A DNA stretch of 26,591 bases from Anaerolineaceae bacterium (GTDB lineage: Bacteria > Chloroflexota > Anaerolineae > Anaerolineales > Anaerolineaceae): positions 1 through 26,591 of the forward strand of contig DMDF01000101.1 of assembly GCA_003446605.1 (NCBI GenBank). Direction: 5' to 3'. Shown here piece by piece: positions 1 to 6,726 of this stretch; within the stretch, counting starts at the first letter, position 1, and the number at the start of each line of letters is the position of its first letter. A program made the position numbers and the translations under genes. The notes below the pieces were generated by a model. The model had not been told where the DNA came from, searched no databases, and saw only the letters and a program-made list of their open reading frames with translations.

Positions 1-40
1 GGGATGATCTTTGTTTAAATATTTCTTTTGAAAGCTTCAT
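1..40 (-). CDS. Start of an ABC transporter permease (BMP-type), cut by the window edge
   Basis: An ATG at 40-38 overlaps the stop codon of the upstream ATPase gene as ATGA. The 13 visible codons (MKLSKEIFKQRSS) read open to the window edge. A purine-rich Shine-Dalgarno (GGAGAAGGA) lies 8 bases before the ATG, inside the ATPase gene. In BMP-type transporters the binding protein and double ATPase are normally followed by two membrane permeases, so a permease is the expected product; nothing in the 13 residues proves it. The overlap suggests translational coupling to the ATPase. Confidence 0.6.
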   Translation of the reverse strand, partial: MKLSKEIFKQRSS

Positions 41-1506
41 TGCGACCATCCTTCTCCACCGATCAATGATCCCAATTTTTCGGATGTCAATTCAGAGATC
101 AAATATGGATGCGAAATCCTCCCGCCGAAGAATATTAAAACCCTATTGCTGAAACGCAATAATTCGTCAATATCTGCAGATGCAAAAATGATACTGGCAC
201 CTTTTTGACATCTCTCATGCAGTTTACTCCACATCCAATTGGTTGATTCGATATCCAACCCTCTGGTGGGATTTTCAAGCAGCAATAAGCGCGCATTTTC
301 TTTCAACATTGCCAGTAACAAACGCTGCTGATTCCCACCGGATAACTCTTCCGCATTGGAGTATGGCGTCCCTTTAATGGCAAAATCCTTAATTCTACGC
401 TGTGCAACCTGCATTGCTTCCTTATCGTTGATAAAAAATTGGGGGGATTCTTGCGCAAGGATAAAATGTTCAACCAGGTTCATTCCCTGCACCAGACCTT
501 CTTCCATGCGAGCCGCCGGCATGAAGAAAACTCCGGCGTTTGTAAATTCGAAATTCCTGGTTCCTACCAACCGTCCATCCCCGAATTTGATTTTTCCTCC
601 CAGCGGTTTTTCAAGACCAGCCAGGGTTCTCAAGAAAGTTTTCTGTCCGGAACCTTCCATTCCTGCCAAACCGAGGATCTCTCCCTGTTGAATGATAAGA
701 TCCACCGGGTTGGAAATAAAACGAGGATCCTTAATTATCAGGTTCTGAACGCAAAAATTAGGTATGTCCTTTGACACATCGTTAATTTTTTGAAAATCAA
801 TACGCTTACCAAACATCATTTCGATCAAAGCAATCGATTCACATGGCAACGCCACATCCCCGACCAGTAATCCCTGTTTCAGAACGATCGTGCGCTGGCA
901 TAGTTCATTCACATCTGCCAATTTATGCGTCACAAAAATGATCGATTTTCCCAGTTTGGAAAGACGTTTTAATAAGTCAAATAATTGCATTTTCTGCTGC
1001 AAGCTGATCCCCGTGGTTGGTTCATCCAGGATGATCAAATCTGAGCCATACAGCATCAACCTTAATATCTCAAGCTGCTGGCGTTCCCCCATACTCAAAT
1101 CACCTACGAAATCAGTGAGTTTAAAATCAAAGCCAAGGGATGTTTGCGTTTCAATGATTTTCTTTTGAAATTCTTTTCTCTTGATAAAAAATCCGGTTTT
1201 TTGTCCAAGATATAAATTATCGAAAATGGTCATTACCGGGAAATCCAGCGGATCCTGTGAGAGCATGCCAATGCCTGCTGCCAGCGCCTCATCAGCGGAT
1301 GCAAATTTAACCACCTGATCCTCTATCAGGATTTCACCGGAATCAGAGGAAAGTAAGCCCGCAATGATCTTCATCAGCGTAGTCTTGCCCGCCCCGTTCT
1401 CTCCCAGCACGCCAAGGATTTCACCGGATTGTAAGGTCATGGAAATACCATTGTTTGCATGGACTTTCCCAAATGATTTATGGATATTGCGAATCTCGAT
1501 ATGCAT
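37..1506 (-). CDS. Double-domain ABC transporter ATPase of a BMP/nucleoside-type importer
   Basis: A 489-residue cytoplasmic ATPase with two ABC cassettes, the usual architecture for ATPases serving BMP-family binding proteins (NupO-like) and RbsA-type sugar importers. The first cassette has Walker A GENGAGKT (residues 35-42), signature LSMGERQQ and Walker B LIILDEPTTG. The second has a degenerate P-loop (GMEGSGQKT), signature LSGGNQQ and Walker B LLLLENPTRG, where N replaces the acidic residue preceding Pro; a weak second site is normal for this group. It follows the BMP lipoprotein gene and overlaps a permease start, so it should power that importer. A perfect hairpin sits just before its ATG, and no good Shine-Dalgarno is visible outside it. 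The cargo is probably a nucleoside or purine, inferred from the family and neighbours. Confidence 0.93.
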   Translation of the reverse strand: MHIEIRNIHKSFGKVHANNGISMTLQSGEILGVLGENGAGKTTLMKIIAGLLSSDSGEILIEDQVVKFASADEALAAGIGMLSQDPLDFPVMTIFDNLYLGQKTGFFIKRKEFQKKIIETQTSLGFDFKLTDFVGDLSMGERQQLEILRLMLYGSDLIILDEPTTGISLQQKMQLFDLLKRLSKLGKSIIFVTHKLADVNELCQRTIVLKQGLLVGDVALPCESIALIEMMFGKRIDFQKINDVSKDIPNFCVQNLIIKDPRFISNPVDLIIQQGEILGLAGMEGSGQKTFLRTLAGLEKPLGGKIKFGDGRLVGTRNFEFTNAGVFFMPAARMEEGLVQGMNLVEHFILAQESPQFFINDKEAMQVAQRRIKDFAIKGTPYSNAEELSGGNQQRLLLAMLKENARLLLLENPTRGLDIESTNWMWSKLHERCQKGASIIFASADIDELLRFSNRVLIFFGGRISHPYLISELTSEKLGSLIGGEGWSQ

Positions 1507-1517
1507 GGTTTTTAAAA

Positions 1518-1559
1518 AATAAGAAGGGAAGACCAGTATTTCATTCTTCCCTTCTTATT
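1518..1559 (-). terminator. Perfect 15-bp hairpin with T-run between BMP and ATPase genes
   Basis: Arms at 1518-1532 and 1545-1559 are exact reverse complements enclosing a 12-base loop. On the minus strand the second arm ends in ATT and continues into a T-rich run before the ATPase ATG at 1506. This looks like a partial intrinsic terminator or mRNA-stabilising structure that would keep the binding-protein transcript more abundant than the ATPase and permease transcripts. Confidence 0.75.
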
Positions 1560-1570
1560 GTAATTCATTA

Positions 1571-2842
1571 CTATTCGGCTGGTGTGCTCAGCCCAACCAT
1601 ACCTTCAAGCAGTTGGGGTAAGTACCATACCTGGTAATCGGTCGCCACTTCGCCATCCGCAAGAAAAACACTACCATCCTGCAAATTGAGTGGTCCCGTC
1701 CACAAATTCAACCCACCGGCTAATGCAGCCACAAATTCATCCAGTTTGGCAGCATTCTCGGCAGAAAGGGCGTCGCCCTTCACAAAACCGACAGCGGTTG
1801 TATCACGATTGTTAATGTCTTCCCAGTCAGGACCAATAAAATCCCAGCTGGCTTCAAAGCTGCCATCCATGACAGATTTGATGGTTTCCACATAGCTCGG
1901 ACCCCAATTGAAATAAGGAACACCCAGGCACACTTCGGGAGCAGCCTCACAAGCACCCTCAAAATCGTAAGGGATCGCGAAGACATTGTTGCCTTCCTGT
2001 GCATATTTGCTGGCTTCTGCCAGAGCTTCGGTGGTATCAATACCAGAGATCACAACATCAAAGCCACGATTCAAGAAATCATCTGCAACCTGCGTTGGGT
2101 CAGAGGTAACACCGGGAATATTGAACCAGAAACCGATCCATTTGACCTCGAATTCCAGATCAGCAGGATCATTGCCCGCAACATTGGTCCAGCAATAATT
2201 TGCTCCGAGGTAAGCAGAAGCAGCCAAACGACGGGTTTCTTCATTGATCAACGGACCAAGGTACGCTACCTTGCCTGTGGTTGAAGTTAATGCCGCTGCA
2301 CAACCTGCGATCTGTTTTCCATATTCCATCCTACCCATTGTATTGGTCAGATTATCATAACCTTTATAATCTTTCCCATCGACCCATGCGCCATCACCAG
2401 ATGCATGAATAACGGTAATTTCAGGGTGAGCTGCTGTAAATTCATGGGCACTGTCTTTCATATCATCTGAGCTAAAGATGATAACCGTGGCACCCTTCGT
2501 TAGCAGTTCTTCTGCCAGTTGGGCGGGAGTTGTTCCAGGGCGATCTGAGGTGTTGACTTTATCAATATAGACCATTTCAGTTCCTGGTATCTGTTCCTGG
2601 ACATACAGCCCGGCATCATAGTGAGCCTGAGACCAGCCCTTATCATTATAAGGACCTACCATCAGCAACCCAAACACAAGTGGCTCTACTTCTTCAGCTT
2701 CCACTGCCTCAGGTTCGCTCTCTACTGCGGTCTCAGGTTCGGCTTGTACTTCAGTTTCTGCCTCTTTAGGACCACAAGCAGCAAGAAGCATCGTAGCAAT
2801 CACTAGCAGTGCTACTATTGTTTTCCATCCTTTTTTATTCAT
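1571..2842 (-). CDS. BMP-family substrate-binding lipoprotein
   Basis: A 423-residue extracytoplasmic binding protein. It opens with a lipoprotein signal peptide (MNKKGWKTIVALLVIATM) and lipobox LLAAC with Cys23 as the lipidation site, then an acidic Glu/Ala-rich linker to about residue 52. The BMP domain follows, with the typical strand-turn containing GPYNDKGWSQAHYDAG and later GKVAYLGPL. Family members (PnrA, BmpA, NupN-like) bind nucleosides or purines, and some Chloroflexota relatives may bind other ligands. The ATG at 2842 has an excellent Shine-Dalgarno (GGAGGAG, 3 bases away). It lies downstream of carbamate kinase after a 172-base gap with its own likely promoter and operators, so it can be transcribed separately from the catabolic genes. 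Cys residues in the mature part could form disulphides. Ligand identity is inferred. Confidence 0.92.
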   Translation of the reverse strand: MNKKGWKTIVALLVIATMLLAACGPKEAETEVQAEPETAVESEPEAVEAEEVEPLVFGLLMVGPYNDKGWSQAHYDAGLYVQEQIPGTEMVYIDKVNTSDRPGTTPAQLAEELLTKGATVIIFSSDDMKDSAHEFTAAHPEITVIHASGDGAWVDGKDYKGYDNLTNTMGRMEYGKQIAGCAAALTSTTGKVAYLGPLINEETRRLAASAYLGANYCWTNVAGNDPADLEFEVKWIGFWFNIPGVTSDPTQVADDFLNRGFDVVISGIDTTEALAEASKYAQEGNNVFAIPYDFEGACEAAPEVCLGVPYFNWGPSYVETIKSVMDGSFEASWDFIGPDWEDINNRDTTAVGFVKGDALSAENAAKLDEFVAALAGGLNLWTGPLNLQDGSVFLADGEVATDYQVWYLPQLLEGMVGLSTPAE

Positions 2843-2870
2843 TTCTCCTCCATTGGTTTGTTAAAAATCA

Positions 2871-2966
2871 AAGACCTGTTGATTTTTCGATAATGCACCT
2901 CTCCTCCTAAAATTGTATACCCAAAAAATCGGTCACACAATTTGGCATTTTACATCAACAGGTCTT
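2871..2966 (-). promoter_or_regulatory. Nested inverted repeats before the BMP gene (structured leader or operator array)
   Basis: Outer arms 2871-2883 (AAGACCTGTTGAT) and 2954-2966 are exact 13-base reverse complements 70 bases apart. Inside, on the minus strand, AATGC can pair with GCATT and AAATTGT with ACAATTT, giving a rod-like fold. The outer 3' arm is followed 3 bases later by TTTTT. A promoter-like minus-strand TACAAT (2917-2912) preceded by TTGTGT at 17-base spacing sits in the interior, so the arms could instead be DNA-level operators flanking a promoter. No known riboswitch consensus is recognised. Confidence 0.45.
2911..2920 (-). promoter_or_regulatory. Candidate -10/operator copy upstream of BMP gene
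   Basis: AATTGTATAC here repeats AATTGTATA at 2974-2982, exactly 63 bp apart (about six helical turns). On the minus strand it reads GTATACAATT and contains a TACAAT -10-like hexamer. GntR-family operators often carry GT(n)AC cores, so repression by a GntR protein overlapping the -10 is plausible. Inference only. Confidence 0.4.
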
Positions 2967-2974
2967 ATTATTCA

Positions 2975-2988
2975 ATTGTATAGACAAT
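2975..2988. promoter_or_regulatory. Palindrome ATTGT-ATAG-ACAAT, candidate GntR operator
   Basis: A 5-4-5 palindrome downstream of carbamate kinase. Its ATTGT/ACAAT half-sites match the core of the 33-bp palindrome at 8154-8186, suggesting the same regulator binds both, although the centre spacing differs by one base. It partly overlaps the AT-rich hairpin 2986-3016. Confidence 0.4.
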
Positions 2989-3016
2989 CTTTTAAGGTAG
3001 AAAATCTTAAAAGATT
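2986..3016 (-). terminator. AT-rich 11-bp hairpin at the end of carbamate kinase
   Basis: Arms 2986-2996 and 3006-3016 are exact reverse complements with a 9-base loop, starting inside the carbamate kinase stop codon. There is no T-run after the 3' arm on the minus strand, so it is at best a weak terminator; it may rather protect the transcript end. Confidence 0.35.
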
Positions 3017-3971
3017 AATCCTGTTCGATCACAGTTCCCGTCTCGCCTTTCAACGCTCTGCCGATATTCTCGGGATTGGTGATGATGGCTTTCTTACCGC
3101 CAGCTTCAAGATACCAGATGATCGCTTGCATCTTGGGCGCCATAGAACCCTTGGCGAAATGTGTGCCCTCAGCCATGTATTTCTTGGCTTCTGAAAGGGT
3201 CATATGATCAATATCTTGTTGATTGGGTTTCCCAAAATTCAGCGACACTTTTTCAACTGCAGTTGAGATCAAGAAAAGATCAGCGTTGATTTTACGCGCT
3301 AAAAGGCTACTGGCATAATCTTTGTCGATCACTGCTGCAGTACCAGCCAGCTGACGATTTCCTTCATCAATAACCGGGATACCACCACCGCCTACGGTGA
3401 TTACCACCACACCCGCCTCGATCAAGTCCTTTACTGCGGGAAGTTCCACGACTTCCTGGGGAATAGGAGAAGCAACTACACGCCGCCAACCACGACCGGC
3501 ATCTTCCACCACATTCCACCCTAATTCTTCAGCTTTCTTCTTGGCTTCATCTTCTTCCATGAATCCACCAATCGGTTTCGTGGGATTCTTGAAGGCTGTA
3601 TCGTCCTTATCAACCAGAACCTGGGTGATCACAGTTGCTACTGATTTTACGATACCTCTTTTATAGAGTTCATTCTGTAGTGTTTGTTGCAGCGAATATC
3701 CGATGGCACCCTGACTATCCGCGCCACACACATCCAGGGGCACTTCGTGCATACCCTCTACGCGGTGCGCAATTTCAGAACGACGTAAAATGAAACCAAC
3801 CTGCGGACCGTTTCCATGCCCGATAGCCACATCCCAACCCGATTCGATCATATCCGCGATATGATAGGTGGTTTCTTTCGCTGCCTGGTATTGGCTTTCT
3901 ACTGATACATTTTTTTTATCTTTGATCAGTGAATTTCCACCGATCGCTATGACTGCTACTTGTTTTTTCAT
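3015..3971 (-). CDS. arcC: Carbamate kinase
   Basis: A 318-residue amino-acid-kinase-fold enzyme that makes ATP from carbamoyl phosphate and ADP, releasing ammonia and CO2; a cytoplasmic energy-yielding step. N-terminal VIAIGGNSL, then GHGNGPQVG, ADSQGAIGY, the glycine-rich TVGGGGIPV, DKDYASSLLA, and the C-terminal FAKGSMAPKMQA and ITNPENI motifs are all typical, and the length is normal for the family. The ATG is 4 bases after the stop of the YgeW-like gene, with the stop codon forming part of the Shine-Dalgarno (ATAGGAAC), so the two are tightly coupled. Since two carbamoyltransferase-like genes precede it and arginine deiminase is absent, it probably drains carbamoyl phosphate from ureide or purine breakdown, as proposed for YqeA beside YgeW in E. 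coli. Confidence 0.95.
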   Translation of the reverse strand: MKKQVAVIAIGGNSLIKDKKNVSVESQYQAAKETTYHIADMIESGWDVAIGHGNGPQVGFILRRSEIAHRVEGMHEVPLDVCGADSQGAIGYSLQQTLQNELYKRGIVKSVATVITQVLVDKDDTAFKNPTKPIGGFMEEDEAKKKAEELGWNVVEDAGRGWRRVVASPIPQEVVELPAVKDLIEAGVVVITVGGGGIPVIDEGNRQLAGTAAVIDKDYASSLLARKINADLFLISTAVEKVSLNFGKPNQQDIDHMTLSEAKKYMAEGTHFAKGSMAPKMQAIIWYLEAGGKKAIITNPENIGRALKGETGTVIEQD

Positions 3972-3975
3972 GTTC

Positions 3976-4956
3976 CTATCCCATTGTCAACGCCATTACA
4001 GCTTTTTGAGCATGCAATCTATTTTCCGCTTCATCGAAAACGACAGAATGCGGTCCGTCAATAACCCCATCCGTAACCTCAACATTGCGGTCAGCCGGGA
4101 GGGGATGCATGTAGATTGAATCTTCTTTGGCTAATTCCATCCGTTTTTCGTTCGTGATCCAATCCTCATACTTCTTGGTGATCTCAGCACCTTTTTGTGC
4201 ATCATCCGTAAACACCAGTGGACCCCAGGATTTTGCATATACAATATCAGCATCCTTGAAGCCTTCATCCATGTCATGGACAACCTCAAAACTGGTGCCG
4301 TATTTCTTTGCCTGTGCTTTCGCTTCTTCCATGATCTCTGGCTTTAATGCGAACTCTGGTGGGTGAGATAAAGTAATATCTAACCCAAAGCGCGGCATCT
4401 GCAGAATAAGGCTCTGGGGTACCGAGATCGGTTTAGAATAAGATGCAGCGTATGCCCAGGAAACAACCATCTTTTTCTTGCGCAAATCACGACCCTTCTT
4501 TTCCATAATGGTCATCAGGTCTGCCAGACACTGGAAGGGATGGTATAGATCGCACTGCATATTTAAAACAGGCACACGGGATGCTTCTGCTACCAGGTTC
4601 AGGTAACGGTTCCCTATCCCCCAATCACAATGGCGAATAGCGATCCCATCAAAATATCGCCCGAAGATATCCCCAATTTCCTTTTCAGTATCTCCGTTAG
4701 CGATCTGGGTAGATTTGCTTTCGATGAACGCGCCATGCCCACCGAGTTGAGCTATGCCAGCTTCAAACGAACCACGCGTGCGGGTACTGCTGAAGAAAAA
4801 TAACATAGCCAGTACCTTATCGCGTAGATAGGCATGCGGTTCATTCAAGGCACGTTTGCGTTTCAGATCGAATGCAACATCCAGCACTGTTTCTACTTCT
4901 TCTTTGGAAAAATCAAGATCACAGATGAGATCTCGTCCATGTAAATTTGTTTGCAT
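3976..4956 (-). CDS. YgeW-like knotted carbamoyltransferase of unknown substrate
   Basis: A 326-residue aspartate/ornithine carbamoyltransferase-fold protein. The carbamoyl-phosphate motif STRTR is at residues 57-61, HPFQ at 139-142, and HPLPAD near 284-289 replaces the HCLP of ornithine enzymes. Residues 165-182 (SWAYAASYSKPISVPQS) closely resemble the proline-rich loop of the knotted group (acetylornithine and succinylornithine enzymes, YgeW) rather than anabolic ArgF. The stretch ADIVYAKSWGP is also YgeW-like. E. coli YgeW is about 396 residues, so this is a shorter version. Its genomic company (carbamate kinase, purine-type amidohydrolase) also mirrors the E. coli ygeW-ssnA region. It may phosphorolyse a ureido compound to carbamoyl phosphate; the acceptor is unknown. 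The Shine-Dalgarno is AGAGG before ATG at 4956. Confidence 0.85.
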   Translation of the reverse strand: MQTNLHGRDLICDLDFSKEEVETVLDVAFDLKRKRALNEPHAYLRDKVLAMLFFFSSTRTRGSFEAGIAQLGGHGAFIESKSTQIANGDTEKEIGDIFGRYFDGIAIRHCDWGIGNRYLNLVAEASRVPVLNMQCDLYHPFQCLADLMTIMEKKGRDLRKKKMVVSWAYAASYSKPISVPQSLILQMPRFGLDITLSHPPEFALKPEIMEEAKAQAKKYGTSFEVVHDMDEGFKDADIVYAKSWGPLVFTDDAQKGAEITKKYEDWITNEKRMELAKEDSIYMHPLPADRNVEVTDGVIDGPHSVVFDEAENRLHAQKAVMALTMG

Positions 4957-4977
4957 AATTACCTCTTTAATAAGTTA

Positions 4978-4998
4978 GGCGGGAAGATCATTCCCGCC
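4978..4998 (-). other. Intercistronic GC-rich hairpin
   Basis: GGCGGGAA (4978-4985) and TTCCCGCC (4991-4998) pair around a 5-base loop in the 52-base gap between the two carbamoyltransferase genes. No T-run follows on the minus strand, so it is more likely a processing or stability element than a terminator. Confidence 0.5.
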
Positions 4999-5008
4999 CT
5001 ATTGACCT

Positions 5009-5962
5009 TTATTCCATCGCTCCTAAAACGAGCGCCAGAATAGACATTCTCATCACAACACCATTGAAGGCTTCTTCCCAGTAGCGGGCATGACGAGTAC
5101 CATCCACATCGGGAGGTAGCTCATCCATGCGAGGGAGCGAGTGCAAAATAATGGAATCTGATTTTGCTTTTTGTTTCAGAAGCTCACGAGTTACCTTGTA
5201 ATTAGCGGGGGTGAGCCCTTTATCTTCTGATGCTTCCTGACGTGCCTTGGTGTAATCAGGCTGCACAACAGGTTCCATGTAGATCACATCGGCTTTATCG
5301 ATCACATCAGCCACATGTTCCGCTTCATGATAAACCAGGTTCTTTGCATCCAGCTCTTTCTTGAAATCATCTGTCAATGACATTTCGGGCGGTGATACGT
5401 AGTAAACCTCGGTATCAAACTGGCTGAGAGCATACGAAAGGGAGTGCATGGTACGCATGCGCATATCACCGATACACAGGAAGGTCAATCCATCAACCGT
5501 TCCCATCTCATTCCAAACTGTATACAGATCAGTTAAAACCTGTGTGGGATGCTCACCCCATCCATCACCAGCATTGATGATCGGAACGCTGGACCATTTG
5601 GCAGCTTCTGCGGGTGCACCCTGCTGGAAGTGACGCATGACAATAGCATCACCGTAATATTCCAGCATATGAACCGTATCTTTGATGGATTCCTGATACC
5701 AATCACCAGCGCGGGTCATCTTGGCATCAGAAAAACCGGTCACATGCCCCCCCAGTCGATGCATGGCAGCTTCGTGCGCCAGACGTGTACGTGTGCTGGG
5801 TTGGTAGAAAGCGGTAACCAGTGTTTTCTCCTTGAGGAGATCCGTATTCCTACGGCTGCGGGCAATTTCATCCATTTCGAGGGCAACTTCGAACAAGCGG
5901 AAAAATTCCGATCGCTCAAAATCCTTCAGTGAAAGAATATCTCGACCCATAAAACTTCTCAT
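5009..5962 (-). CDS. Aspartate-carbamoyltransferase-like protein with altered amino-substrate site
   Basis: A 317-residue protein with the ATCase/OTCase fold. The carbamoyl-phosphate loop PSTRTR (55-60), NAGDGWGEHPTQ (130-141) and DGTRHARYWEEAFNGVVMRM (287-306) clearly belong to the ATCase branch. Aspartate-site signatures differ by eye: the ATCase HPLPR is HSLPR (274-278), the segment matching YMTRVQKER reads YMEPVVQPD (arginine lost), and the mobile-loop KGE segment reads YQE (89-91), losing its lysine. It probably uses an acceptor other than aspartate. No pyrBI regulatory subunit or pyrimidine gene is near. The ATG at 5962 has GGAGG 6 bases upstream. It lies 17 bases after the GntR gene, in one operon with YgeW-like and carbamate kinase genes. 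Generic annotation would call it pyrB; I think that misleading. Confidence 0.82.
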   Translation of the reverse strand: MRSFMGRDILSLKDFERSEFFRLFEVALEMDEIARSRRNTDLLKEKTLVTAFYQPSTRTRLAHEAAMHRLGGHVTGFSDAKMTRAGDWYQESIKDTVHMLEYYGDAIVMRHFQQGAPAEAAKWSSVPIINAGDGWGEHPTQVLTDLYTVWNEMGTVDGLTFLCIGDMRMRTMHSLSYALSQFDTEVYYVSPPEMSLTDDFKKELDAKNLVYHEAEHVADVIDKADVIYMEPVVQPDYTKARQEASEDKGLTPANYKVTRELLKQKAKSDSIILHSLPRMDELPPDVDGTRHARYWEEAFNGVVMRMSILALVLGAME

Positions 5963-5979
5963 GACAAACCTCCATTTAG

Positions 5980-6711
5980 TTACTTAAAATATTTTTTTGC
6001 TACCTGTCTCACAATATGAAAATCAAAATAACCGGGCAAGAAATAGCTGTAGGAATGAGTAACAATCTGATTAGATGTATCATATACATCCGATTCGAAG
6101 AATAATAAAGCAGCTCCGCGTTGGATCTGCAGTTTATGTGCTATCTCGCTGGATGCTTCCACTGAATCAATACGAGTATTGGATTGTGACAGAACCGGAT
6201 CCCCCCGTTTCAATAACCAATCCAGCACCGAACCATCAAAGCCATTCTGCAGGTCCTTTTCATCCAGAATTGTAACTGGCAGGATGTCAACCAGATACGC
6301 GATAGGGCGTTCTTCGGTATTGATCGTGCGCTCGATCTGGATCAGCGTGGTTTTCAGTGGGAATGGAACAAGATTCCTGTTTTCTTCACTGACGGGAAAG
6401 CGCTTGATATCAAACTCGCCCATGCTCACATTCAGCCCGATCCTTTCGGATAAAGTCTCGATGCTCTCTAATACTTCCAGACCTCCTTCAAATGTTTTTT
6501 GTTTTCCAACTACAAAAGTCCCCTGACCCTGCCTGCGGCGGATCAGACCCTGTACTTCAAAAGTTCGCATTGCCTCTCGCAAAGTGGAACGCGATACTCC
6601 CAGCGATTTCGCTAACGCTGGTTCGGAAGGCAATTTTGCTCCTGCCCCCTTCTTGGCAATCATGCGTTCTAATTCGACTTGCAATCGCTGAAATGGTTGT
6701 TCGTTTTGCAA
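5980..6711 (-). CDS. GntR-family (HutC/UTRA) transcriptional regulator
   Basis: A 243-residue cytoplasmic regulator. The N-terminal winged helix is canonical (KLPSEPALAKSLGVSRSTLREAMRTFEVQGLIRRRQGQGTF, about residues 26-66); the remainder matches the UTRA ligand-binding domain (TLIQIERTINTEERPIAYLVDILP, later FFESDVYDTSNQIVTHSYSYFLPGYFDF). It sits 15 bases after the amidohydrolase gene and 17 bases before the ATCase-like gene, so it is transcribed with its probable targets and likely autoregulates. The 33-bp palindrome at 8154-8186, with a TTGTCTGACAA core, is the best candidate operator. UTRA proteins usually release DNA on binding a pathway small molecule; a purine or ureide intermediate is inferred. 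Confidence 0.9.
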   Translation of the reverse strand: MQNEQPFQRLQVELERMIAKKGAGAKLPSEPALAKSLGVSRSTLREAMRTFEVQGLIRRRQGQGTFVVGKQKTFEGGLEVLESIETLSERIGLNVSMGEFDIKRFPVSEENRNLVPFPLKTTLIQIERTINTEERPIAYLVDILPVTILDEKDLQNGFDGSVLDWLLKRGDPVLSQSNTRIDSVEASSEIAHKLQIQRGAALLFFESDVYDTSNQIVTHSYSYFLPGYFDFHIVRQVAKKYFK

Positions 6712-6726
6712 GAAATACTCCCTGTA

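Noticed and set aside
2871..2966. Purine riboswitch
   Set aside because: The size and closing stem are suggestive, but none of the conserved three-way-junction or loop sequences is seen.
5009..5962. Calling this gene pyrB
   Set aside because: Aspartate-site residues are altered and no pyrimidine genes are nearby.
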